Positions 52,626 to 60,944 of a stretch of DNA of 64,000 bases are shown piece after piece. Below the pieces are notes generated by a model, which did not search any database, had not been told where the DNA came from, and saw nothing but the letters and a program-made list of their open reading frames with translations. The stretch's first letter is position 1. The number at the start of each line of letters is the position of its first letter. Source of the stretch: JANMES01 sp038229715 (GTDB lineage Bacteria; Planctomycetota; Phycisphaerae; Tepidisphaerales; Tepidisphaeraceae); NCBI GenBank assembly GCA_038229715.1, contig JBBROD010000008.1, positions 1 through 64,000 on the forward strand. Direction: 5' to 3'. Both the position numbers and the translations under genes were made by a program.

Positions 52626-55600
52626 TCATGGCTTAACGTACTTGGCCGTCCAGGCGTAAGTGCCTGAGTCGACCTCGATCGTGGCGGTTGGCGGCACACG
52701 ATTCGTGTTACCGTCCTTCACTGGCAGTACCTGCTGGATTGACGCCGGATCCCTGGTCGGAAGAATTACAGTCGCCCGCGTGTTCGGCGGGACCGTCAAC
52801 TGAAGCGAGAACCGTTCGCCGTCCAGTTTCCAATTCACATCGATGGCTCCGCGAATCGAGTCGTACCGACCGTGCGCCCACGTGATGTTGCCGCTCGGCT
52901 GTGGGTGTACGGCGACGTGCTCGTACGCCGGGTGCTCGTCATCTGGCTGAATGCCGACCACATCCTTCCACACCCACTCGCCGACCGAGCCAAGGGCGTA
53001 ATGGTTGAACGAATTCATCCCGCCGCCGACGAATTGGTCGTTAAACGTTTGGCCGTGACCTTTGGCAAATCCCGCCCACTGTTCCCATACCGTGGTGGCA
53101 CCGCAATCGATCTGGTAGCCCCAGGAGGGCGCGGCGTGCTGGTCCATAATCGCCGCGGCTACGTCGTGGTGCCCGTAGCGACTCAGTTCCAGCATCAACC
53201 GGTGTGACAATTGGATGCCCGTCGTCGGGTGGTATTTGGCCTCCCGGACTTTGCGGAGCAAATTGTCCGCCGCGGCTGGCCGCATCTCGTTGGGAAGCAG
53301 ATCGAAGTGCAGCGCGATGACGTACCCGCCTTGCGTGTCGCCGGCAATTCGCCCGTCCTGCTGGACATACCGTTTGACGAAGTCTGCCTTGATCCGATCC
53401 GCGACCGCCGCGTAGTGGACGGCGTCGGCGTCTTTGCCAAGCACTTTCGCCATCTTGCTGACAAGTTCTGCGGAGTGGGCGATGAAGCCGCAAGAGAACG
53501 CCATCTTCGGCATTTTTTCCGGCGCAAGCCAGTCGCCGTAGCTCATGACGCCTTCCATTTGTTTCTCGGGAAGCGGGTATGGATAAGTGCGGTCGAGATA
53601 ATCGACCCAACGTTTAGCGGCATAATAATGCGTCGCGAGCAGCCCGGTGTCGCCGTAATTTTGATACATCCGCCACGGTACGATCGTGCCGGCGTCGCCC
53701 CACGCCGCTTTGCCGCCGCCGTTGTTGGCACCGACGGGGCCGAGCGGTGGTGCGATGTCCATGAAGCGACCGTCAGTGTCTTGGGTCTGGCGGAGGTCGA
53801 GCAGCCACTTAGTGAAGAACCCGGCCATGTCGCGCTGGAACATCGCGGTTTGACTGACCGCCTGGATATCTCCGCACCAGCCCAAGCGCTCGCTGCGCTG
53901 CGGGCAGTCTGTCGGCACGCCCATGAGGTTACTGCGTAGTGTCCAGTCGATGTTCTTCATCAGCTGGTTCACCATGCTGTTCGAGCATTCAAATTGCCCG
54001 ACAGCCCGCAAGTCCGAATGCAGCACACAGCCGCGCAAATCATCGAGTTTCGGCCGGGTGTTCATGCCGGTTATCTCGACGTAGCGGAAGCCGTGATAGG
54101 TAAAACGCGGCTCAAGCACTACCGGCCCTCCGCGGAGGATAAAGTGGTCGGCTTGGTTGGCCGCAGGGAGGTTGCCATTGTAAAGGTCGCCGGTGTCGCT
54201 TGCCCACTCAGCGTGGCGGAGGGTAATGTGATCACCTTCGTTGCCGCTGACTTTTAGCCGGCACCAACCGGCGAAGTTCTGACCGAGATCGAACACGTAC
54301 ACCCCCGGTGACGGTTCGAGCAAGCGGACCGGCGTGAGTTCCTGCGTGATGCGGATCGGCTCGTTCGGCTGCGCGACGAGATTGGCTTTCGGCATCGTCA
54401 CCGGCGCAGCTTGCAACCATTGGGCGTCATCGAACGCCGAGGCATCCCATCCCGAAAGTTCTTGTCGCTGATCGTAGGTTTCGCCGTCGTAGAGGTCCGC
54501 AGATCGGATCGGGCCGTCAATGGTGGTCTTCCATGTCGGGTCTGTCGTGACGGCAAGCGTCTGGCCGTTCTGTAGTTCGATGTCCAGCCGCGCGATCAGT
54601 CCCGTTTGTGCGCCGCCGAACGCGCGGCTTTCGGGATGGCCCGTCCAGTGTACTCGGCCGCTGTACCAACCTGACCCAAGAAGCGCGCCTAGTGTGTTGT
54701 CGCCGGAGGCGAGCAGGTTTGTCACGTCGAACGTGTTGTAAAACAATCGGGCGCTGTAGAGCGTCCATTCCGGGGATAGCACGTTCGTGCCGACGCGTTT
54801 CCCGTTCAGCCGCATTTCATACAACCCGGTGCCCGTCGCGTAGAGCGTCGCCCGGCGGACGGGTTGGTCGAGCTTGAAGGATTTGCGGAGCAAGCACGGC
54901 GGAGTGTGCGAGAGCAACTCGTCGGGCCCGAGCCGGCCGTCCACGAGATTCTTCGCCGACCAACCGTCCTTCTCTATGCTGTCCGTCGCGGTCACGGCTG
55001 CCCCGCGCGCGACGTTGGTGTCGTTGTTCATCACACGAAGCTCAGCCAGCGCCATCGCGAAGTCTTTGTCTGAAGTTTTTGCCAGGCGTGTCGCGACGAG
55101 CCGAACGTATCGAGCGGAGGTTGGAGCGAACGAACACGCGACTGATCGCGCCCCTGGATTGGGCTCGTCGACGGTCGTACGGGCGTAGATGATGGTCGCG
55201 TCCTTCAAGTCTGGCTCGTTACCCACTTCCATCTGGAATCGGACCGGAAAGCCATAACCCGGCTTACGTGGCGTCATGCCGAACGGGTCGGTCGGATAGA
55301 GACGGACCGATGTGAACGGCCTGACCGATCCCAAATCGATTGTTACCTGCTTCGGCGTGTCCGCAGATGTTGCCGGCTCGCTCTGAAATCCATGGTGCGG
55401 CGGCTGTTTGGCGCCCTTGCCGTCTTTGCCGACAACGGTACGCGGGTCGGCTATCCAGCCGGCACCCCAATCCGACGGCTGCAGTAATCCCGTCGACCAA
55501 GAAGCTGGCGCAGTCCACGCGGATGTGTCGCCGTTTTGATCCCATACGCGGACGGACCAATAGCACTGCTGTTTGGCCGCCAGCGGCTTGCCGCCGTAGG

Positions 55601-55898
55601 AAACGCCGAAGGTGGCGCTTGACTCAATTTTGCCGCTGTTCCACAGATCGGATTCGGCTTGCAACTTAGCCGGGTCGCTTGCCACGCGAATCTCGTACGC
55701 TGTCTGCTTCTCGCCATTGGTCGAGGAGTTGAGCGCCCAACTCAGCCGCGGATGCGTCACGTCAATGCCAATCGGGTTGACGAGGTACTCGCAGCGCAGC
55801 TGATCCGGATGCAAACCGTCCGCGAGGCAGAATGCTATGTTGCACAGCAGTACGCTCCACGCAGCGAGAAATCGGCAGAGGCATGGTATTCGACTCAT
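52626..55898 (-). CDS. GH78 alpha-L-rhamnosidase E
   Basis: A 1090-residue secreted GH78 with signal peptide (about 1-26), N-terminal domain (LRCEYLVNPIGIDVTHPRLSW), discoidin-like insertion (about 185-315, VTIDLGSVRPFTSVRLYPT), Bac_rhamnosid_N (GTGLYEMRLNGKRVGTNVL), barrel with acid E670 in DCPQRSERLGWCGD and base E939 in GATTVWEQWAGF, and a C-terminal sandwich. The base loop carries an extra glycine-rich insertion (TFNDQFVGGGMNSFNHYALG) compared with D. Its ATG overlaps the stop of the preceding gene F (ATGA at 55895-55898). Confidence 0.93.
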   Translation of the reverse strand: MSRIPCLCRFLAAWSVLLCNIAFCLADGLHPDQLRCEYLVNPIGIDVTHPRLSWALNSSTNGEKQTAYEIRVASDPAKLQAESDLWNSGKIESSATFGVSYGGKPLAAKQQCYWSVRVWDQNGDTSAWTAPASWSTGLLQPSDWGAGWIADPRTVVGKDGKGAKQPPHHGFQSEPATSADTPKQVTIDLGSVRPFTSVRLYPTDPFGMTPRKPGYGFPVRFQMEVGNEPDLKDATIIYARTTVDEPNPGARSVACSFAPTSARYVRLVATRLAKTSDKDFAMALAELRVMNNDTNVARGAAVTATDSIEKDGWSAKNLVDGRLGPDELLSHTPPCLLRKSFKLDQPVRRATLYATGTGLYEMRLNGKRVGTNVLSPEWTLYSARLFYNTFDVTNLLASGDNTLGALLGSGWYSGRVHWTGHPESRAFGGAQTGLIARLDIELQNGQTLAVTTDPTWKTTIDGPIRSADLYDGETYDQRQELSGWDASAFDDAQWLQAAPVTMPKANLVAQPNEPIRITQELTPVRLLEPSPGVYVFDLGQNFAGWCRLKVSGNEGDHITLRHAEWASDTGDLYNGNLPAANQADHFILRGGPVVLEPRFTYHGFRYVEITGMNTRPKLDDLRGCVLHSDLRAVGQFECSNSMVNQLMKNIDWTLRSNLMGVPTDCPQRSERLGWCGDIQAVSQTAMFQRDMAGFFTKWLLDLRQTQDTDGRFMDIAPPLGPVGANNGGGKAAWGDAGTIVPWRMYQNYGDTGLLATHYYAAKRWVDYLDRTYPYPLPEKQMEGVMSYGDWLAPEKMPKMAFSCGFIAHSAELVSKMAKVLGKDADAVHYAAVADRIKADFVKRYVQQDGRIAGDTQGGYVIALHFDLLPNEMRPAAADNLLRKVREAKYHPTTGIQLSHRLMLELSRYGHHDVAAAIMDQHAAPSWGYQIDCGATTVWEQWAGFAKGHGQTFNDQFVGGGMNSFNHYALGSVGEWVWKDVVGIQPDDEHPAYEHVAVHPQPSGNITWAHGRYDSIRGAIDVNWKLDGERFSLQLTVPPNTRATVILPTRDPASIQQVLPVKDGNTNRVPPTATIEVDSGTYAWTAKYVKP

Positions 55899-58384
55899 TG
55901 TTTCAGTATTCCGTGGTGAGAGCCAGGGCCAACGTCGGTCAAGAAGTATGACGGCGTTGCTTTCACCGCCTCGTCGGTCGGCCGACCGCTTTGCACACGC
56001 TGCTGCGAATCGAGCGTCATGGTGGCGTTAGCAAACAACCTTGGAATACACAAGGTTGCGTGACGGTCCGGAGGCACCGTCACCTCGAATTCGAGTGATT
56101 GATCCGTCCGCGTCCACGACACTGTCACCACTCCGTACTCGCAAAGCACCACACCTTTGGCGAACCGCAGCGATCCCAGGTGCGGCTCGATGATGAGTTG
56201 ACGCGCGTCGCGGGCGCCTCCGGTGCGCACGCCGAGCGTGTACGCGCTGAGCAGGAACGCCGGGGCGGCACCGGCCTCGTGGACGAGCGATCCGCCCGTG
56301 AAATCCTCACTCACGGTCTTCGGCGGTCGACTTAGTTCGACCTGCCACTTTTGCTGTATTTCGTCTAACGCATTAGTGTCGTTTTCAATTGTACACCGCT
56401 CGAACAGCGTTCGAAGGTAAAGGCCGTACGTGTAGGGGAGGGGCTTTTCTCCTGCGATCGATTTCCGCAGAAAAGACAAGGTGCGCTCCTGTCGGTCGGC
56501 CGGAACCAGACCGAAATAGAGTGCCATCAGGGCCGCGTGAGCAGTAGGGGCTGTAGCCTCCTGCAGCTTGGGGTTGGCACGTTTTCCCCACTTTTCGAAA
56601 ACCGTTCCTGCGTCCATCAGCCCTGCTGAACTGCAGGCCCGATACGTGCCGGCCGGTTCGTCCCACAGCTCGCGGTTGTACGACGCCAAGAGATCCTTCG
56701 CAGCCGATTCGAAGCGTGCCGCGTTTGCGTTTTCACCTACGACGTTGGCGAGGTACGCCGCGTCGCTCAGCGAGCGATAGAGGTATGCGTTGATCGTCGC
56801 ACCTTCACACTCGCGATAAATCAGTGGGTTGTTGAAGTAGACGAACTCCATCGCGCGGTACAGGCCGCGATCGGATTTGCGTGCGAGAAACCAATCCAGA
56901 CTGCGCACCAGCGTCGGCCAAAGCTCGCGGATGAAGTCGCGATCGCTACTGCGGTCGTAGGTTTCGCGGAGCGCCTGGACCCACAGACAGCTGTAGTCGT
57001 CGATCACGCCGTGCAGCGCCTCGGCGGGATAAAAGGACGGCGGCATCGGCTGAAGCCGGCCGTCAGGCAATTGTGACAGCGCTACGTGCCGCAGCATGTT
57101 GCGAAGCAGACGCTGGTCGTTGAACGCGTACGTGCTGTCGATGTTTTTAGTCGCCAACGCGACTCGCGCTCCCGGATAGCTCACGACGTATCCGTCGGCC
57201 ATCCACTCGGCCCGCTCGCGATCCATGCAGTCGACGTACGCGTCCTCGCTGCAACCCTGCACGGTGTTGATGCTGATGTCCCAAATGTCATTCAGCGACT
57301 GGTTGCTGCAACTGAAACTGCCCAGCCGGTCATACGGGTACTGGCGGCGGATCATCTTCACGCTGAGCAGTTTGAGTCGCCCGGTGATTACCCGCAGGTC
57401 GAGATAGCGACAGCCGAATGTGTCGCCGCTGATCCACGTTTGTCGGCCGGCGCGGGCGGTGTAATAACTGGGAGCCGTGCCGTATTGAGGGAGAATCGGG
57501 TGCTGCAACTCGATTTTGGTGTCCGCGTCGGCTTCGAACTCCAGCACGGAATAGGCCTGCACCGCCTCCCCGGCGTCGCAGAGCAGACGGCGACCGGGCG
57601 TCAACTCCACGGGCAGCACGATACTGCTGTCGGCGGCGGCTTGCTTGTCCGCGGGTTCGAAGAGCCGCAACGGCTGGACTTCGGTCTCCCGGAGCAGCGG
57701 GAGCGCGCGGGGTTGCAATGGCCCCCATTTACCGCCGTCAATGGAGACTGCAGGCTCCCATCCGGCGTCGTTGAACACAGGCAGCGTCCAGTCGGCTGGG
57801 TCGAGGCGGGCATCGATGTTGTCGCAGATAGAGGCATAAGACGCTGGCGCCGGCCGCCATGCGGTGCGTGCGTTTGATTTCCACGTCGCATCAGTCTCGA
57901 TCTTAATCTTGCCTTGTGGCAGGGTCGCGTCGAGTTGCGCGGTGAGGCCGGGATCATGGTCCATGATCCGCGCGCACCGCATCGCAAACGCGTGATGCAC
58001 CAGCACCACGATACAGTTCCGCCCGGGACGCAATCGCGTCGTGACGTCCAACGTGTCGAACTCCGGGCGCTTTGGATTAAACCGGCCCGGGCCGCGCGCG
58101 ACATACTGCCCGTTGATCCACAGCATGTAACGCGTGTCGGCAAACAATTGCAGCGACGCCTCCGTCGGTCGATCGGACAAGTCGAATGTCTTTCGAAACA
58201 CGACGAACACTTGCTTCCCCGCAGGGCCCGACGGCGACCAGATGAACCTACTCTGCAGTGACAGTGTCGGCTGGCTACCGAGTTCTCCTGCGCAGCAGAA
58301 GATCGCGCTGAAAAGGGAAAAAAAGATGATACAGAACGTCATCGTTCGCATGAGCAGATCAGTAAACGAAGCAAAACGACACAA
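55895..58384 (-). CDS. Divergent GH78-like alpha-L-rhamnosidase F
   Basis: An 829-residue exported protein, shorter than the others and without the discoidin-like insert. Modules: signal segment, Bac_rhamnosid_N-type domain (LFADTRYMLWINGQYVARGP), catalytic barrel with DCMDRERAEWMADGYVV where the acid glutamate falls in DRERAEW, and C-terminal sandwich (IIEPHLGSLRFAKGVV). The canonical GATT.WE.W base motif is absent; instead EDFTGGSLVHEAGAAPAF occupies that place. It belongs to a separate branch, and activity on rhamnose is less certain. Start: TTG at 58384 has AAGGA 5 bases upstream; ATG at 58351 begins a cleaner signal peptide. First gene of the operon under operator 8. Confidence 0.8.
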   Translation of the reverse strand: MCRFASFTDLLMRTMTFCIIFFSLFSAIFCCAGELGSQPTLSLQSRFIWSPSGPAGKQVFVVFRKTFDLSDRPTEASLQLFADTRYMLWINGQYVARGPGRFNPKRPEFDTLDVTTRLRPGRNCIVVLVHHAFAMRCARIMDHDPGLTAQLDATLPQGKIKIETDATWKSNARTAWRPAPASYASICDNIDARLDPADWTLPVFNDAGWEPAVSIDGGKWGPLQPRALPLLRETEVQPLRLFEPADKQAAADSSIVLPVELTPGRRLLCDAGEAVQAYSVLEFEADADTKIELQHPILPQYGTAPSYYTARAGRQTWISGDTFGCRYLDLRVITGRLKLLSVKMIRRQYPYDRLGSFSCSNQSLNDIWDISINTVQGCSEDAYVDCMDRERAEWMADGYVVSYPGARVALATKNIDSTYAFNDQRLLRNMLRHVALSQLPDGRLQPMPPSFYPAEALHGVIDDYSCLWVQALRETYDRSSDRDFIRELWPTLVRSLDWFLARKSDRGLYRAMEFVYFNNPLIYRECEGATINAYLYRSLSDAAYLANVVGENANAARFESAAKDLLASYNRELWDEPAGTYRACSSAGLMDAGTVFEKWGKRANPKLQEATAPTAHAALMALYFGLVPADRQERTLSFLRKSIAGEKPLPYTYGLYLRTLFERCTIENDTNALDEIQQKWQVELSRPPKTVSEDFTGGSLVHEAGAAPAFLLSAYTLGVRTGGARDARQLIIEPHLGSLRFAKGVVLCEYGVVTVSWTRTDQSLEFEVTVPPDRHATLCIPRLFANATMTLDSQQRVQSGRPTDEAVKATPSYFLTDVGPGSHHGILKQ

Positions 58385-58410
58385 ACTTTTCCTTGCGACT
58401 TAGACAATCC

Positions 58411-58433
58411 TATCATATAACACATATCATACA
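58411..58433. promoter_or_regulatory. Operator site 8, between GH78 F operon and DUF4159 gene
   Basis: CACATATCATACAA at its right end is the reverse complement of TTGTATGATATGTG, the conserved operator half, and TATCATAT at its left end repeats it, giving two half-sites in direct orientation. It lies in the intergenic region between divergent units, 27 bases from the minus start and 80 bases from the plus start, so it can serve both. Confidence 0.6.
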
Positions 58434-58513
58434 AATAGGAATCGACTCAATTGTTGGCAGTGTGTTCATTGGTCATTTGCATGGTTTACGGATTTGGCAA
58501 GTGGGAGTAGAGC

Positions 58514-60937
58514 GTGACTATATTACCGGCCAACCATGATGTTTGTTACTCAACGCCACAACCGACGCGCGCATCCACTTTTCGTTGGGGGCTGGGCGGG
58601 ATGGTGCAGTGGGTCGCCGTGTTCGTTCTACTGATCGGGCAAGCACACCGGACTTTCGCTGCAACACCAACTGAGATCGACACGGCCATCGACCGCGCTA
58701 AGGAGTGGCTGTTGGTGCATCAACGGATCGATGGCGGATGGGAGCCGGCCGGAACGTTCGCGCTGCCTCCGCACGCGCGCCAAAACACCGGTGTGACGGC
58801 GCTGGTCACCTACGCGCTACTTTGCTCCGGCGTCAGTCCCGGCGATGCCGCGGTGTCCAAAGCCATCACCAATATCTCCCAGGCGACCACCGACGGTGGC
58901 TACGCTCTGGGCATGCGGTGCCTATTGTGGGGCTCGATCAAGCTCGACGACAAATTGAGAAGTCTCGCGATCCGAGATACGAAGCAGCTTCTCGCGTCCG
59001 TTCGCCGCGAAGGGCCCGCCCGCGGGCTGTTCTATTACACGCCTGTCGGGCCTAAGGATTTGCCAACCCTTTACGACCACAGCGTCAGTCAACTGGCCGC
59101 CTTGGGCTTAGGAACGATCGAGGACAACGGGGTGGAAATTCCTTCGGCATTTTGGAAATGGACCGATCAGGCTTGGCGGGCGCATCAGTACCCGTCTGGC
59201 GCGTGGTCGTACATCAACGAGGCCGGGCCCTACAGCCAGGAAACGCCGGCCATGACGGCCGCAGGCGTCGCGACGCTGTTCCTCACCAACGATCGGCTGC
59301 AATCCTCGGTAGCTTGCAAGGGGAACGTGCAGGACCCCAACATCGCAATGGGCATCGAATGGCTATCCACCCACTTCGACCTGGTCACCGCAGCGCGCGG
59401 ACAGATCCTCGGCCAAGCGACGCAGCGCTACTGCCTGTTCGGCATCTCCCGGATCGGCGTGGCGAGCGGTTTTCGGCTGTTTAAGAACATCGATTGGTAC
59501 GCCCAAGGCGCCGAATACCTTGTCCGAACGCAAGCCCCCGACGGTAGCTACATCGGGCAAGGTCCACAACCCGCGGAAATAGCGCTGGCAGTCCTCTTTC
59601 TCACCTACGGCCGCGCGCCGCTGGTCGTGCAGAAGCTGGAATACACTGGCGAAGGTCAATCCAAGCCGTATAACTGGAATCAGCGTCCCCGTGACATGGC
59701 CAATTTCACCGCTTGGATGGGCGAACAAACCGAAAAACGCCTCAACTGGGAGATCGTAAACTTGGACATCGCCCCTGAAGATCTGCACGGCGGGCCGCTG
59801 CTTTACATGTCGGGCGATCAACCCTTTACCCTCTCGCAAGCGGACCAGAAATCCCTCCAGACGTACATTCAGCAGGGCGGCATGATCGTCGGCAATGCCG
59901 ATTGCAACAGCATCGGCTTTTCGCAGAATTTTAAGAAGCTCGGCACGCAGATGTTTCCAAGTTACGAATTCCGCGAGCTTCCCGCGAATCATGCTATTTT
60001 TGCCAGGCAGCTCTTCAACGCGAACAAGTGGAAAGTCAAACCACGCGTGCTTGCGCTCTCAAACGGAGTGCGCGAACTGATGATCCTACCCAGTATCGAC
60101 ATGTCCAAAGCGTTCCAACAGCACGACGCAAAATCCAAAGCCGAGTCGTACGATCTGATGGCCAACATCGTTTCGTACGGGATGGATAAAAACGGCTTGC
60201 GTCCACACCGCGGCACGTACTGGGTAAAGAACGGTCCAACAACCGCTCCTGCAACCGTTCTTGCGAACGGTCCTGAGACCCGCACAGCGTCAAAACCTTC
60301 GACAAAACTGGCAACGGTCGACGGGACCGTTGCACGTCTGAAGTATTCGGGCAACTGGGATCCCGAACCGGGCGGGTGGATACGTTTGGCAGCCATTGTT
60401 CACCGCGAGGCAAACTTGCAACTGCAAACGGTCGCGGTGCCGCTAGGCGAAGGGAAGCTCAAGGACTACAAGTTTGCTCACCTGACCGGGACGACCGCGA
60501 TCAAACTTACTCCCGCGCAACGCGACGAGATCCAAAAATTTGCCGATGCCGGAGGCACTTTGCTGGTGGACTCGGCCGGTGGTTCGGCGGAATTCGCGAC
60601 CTCCATAGAAGGCGAGCTCAATCAAATCTTCCCCACCGGCGCCCAGGACGGTGGCGCGATTCTACCGATTGACGACCCGCTCTATCGCTTGAAAGGTTTC
60701 ACGATCGAATCGGCATTCTATCGCACATTCGCACGGCACAATGGGCTTGGCAACCTGCGTGTGCCGCACTTGAAGGCGATCGCTGTCAACAAGAGAAACG
60801 CCGTGTTCTATAGCCGCGAGGATTTAAGCGCCGGGCTGGTCGGCCAACCGATCGACGGCATCTTCGGCTACGATCCGATTTCAGCGACGCCCATCGTTCG
60901 AAACGTCATCCTATGGGCGTCAACGCCCACGAAGTAG
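58514..60937 (+). CDS. DUF4159 protein with prenyltransferase-like repeats, exported
   Basis: An 807-residue planctomycete-type protein. A hydrophobic signal segment near residues 30-50 is followed by alpha/alpha toroid repeats (LVHQRIDGGWEPAG, YPSGAWSYINEAGPYS, RTQAPDGSYIGQGPQP) and then two DUF4159-like segments (about 405-545 and 640-800: GGPLLYMSGDQPFTLS with LQTYIQQGGMIVGNADC, then AGGTLLVDSAGGSAEF). The DUF4159 fold resembles glutamine-amidotransferase-like or ThuA-like modules; function is unknown. GTG start with GGGAG 7 bases upstream. It is transcribed away from the GH78 F-E-D operon from the shared operator 8 and is convergent with the esterase gene. Presence in the regulon is the only hint of a role. 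Confidence 0.7.
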   Translation: MTILPANHDVCYSTPQPTRASTFRWGLGGMVQWVAVFVLLIGQAHRTFAATPTEIDTAIDRAKEWLLVHQRIDGGWEPAGTFALPPHARQNTGVTALVTYALLCSGVSPGDAAVSKAITNISQATTDGGYALGMRCLLWGSIKLDDKLRSLAIRDTKQLLASVRREGPARGLFYYTPVGPKDLPTLYDHSVSQLAALGLGTIEDNGVEIPSAFWKWTDQAWRAHQYPSGAWSYINEAGPYSQETPAMTAAGVATLFLTNDRLQSSVACKGNVQDPNIAMGIEWLSTHFDLVTAARGQILGQATQRYCLFGISRIGVASGFRLFKNIDWYAQGAEYLVRTQAPDGSYIGQGPQPAEIALAVLFLTYGRAPLVVQKLEYTGEGQSKPYNWNQRPRDMANFTAWMGEQTEKRLNWEIVNLDIAPEDLHGGPLLYMSGDQPFTLSQADQKSLQTYIQQGGMIVGNADCNSIGFSQNFKKLGTQMFPSYEFRELPANHAIFARQLFNANKWKVKPRVLALSNGVRELMILPSIDMSKAFQQHDAKSKAESYDLMANIVSYGMDKNGLRPHRGTYWVKNGPTTAPATVLANGPETRTASKPSTKLATVDGTVARLKYSGNWDPEPGGWIRLAAIVHREANLQLQTVAVPLGEGKLKDYKFAHLTGTTAIKLTPAQRDEIQKFADAGGTLLVDSAGGSAEFATSIEGELNQIFPTGAQDGGAILPIDDPLYRLKGFTIESAFYRTFARHNGLGNLRVPHLKAIAVNKRNAVFYSREDLSAGLVGQPIDGIFGYDPISATPIVRNVILWASTPTK

Positions 60938-60944
60938 CCACCGG

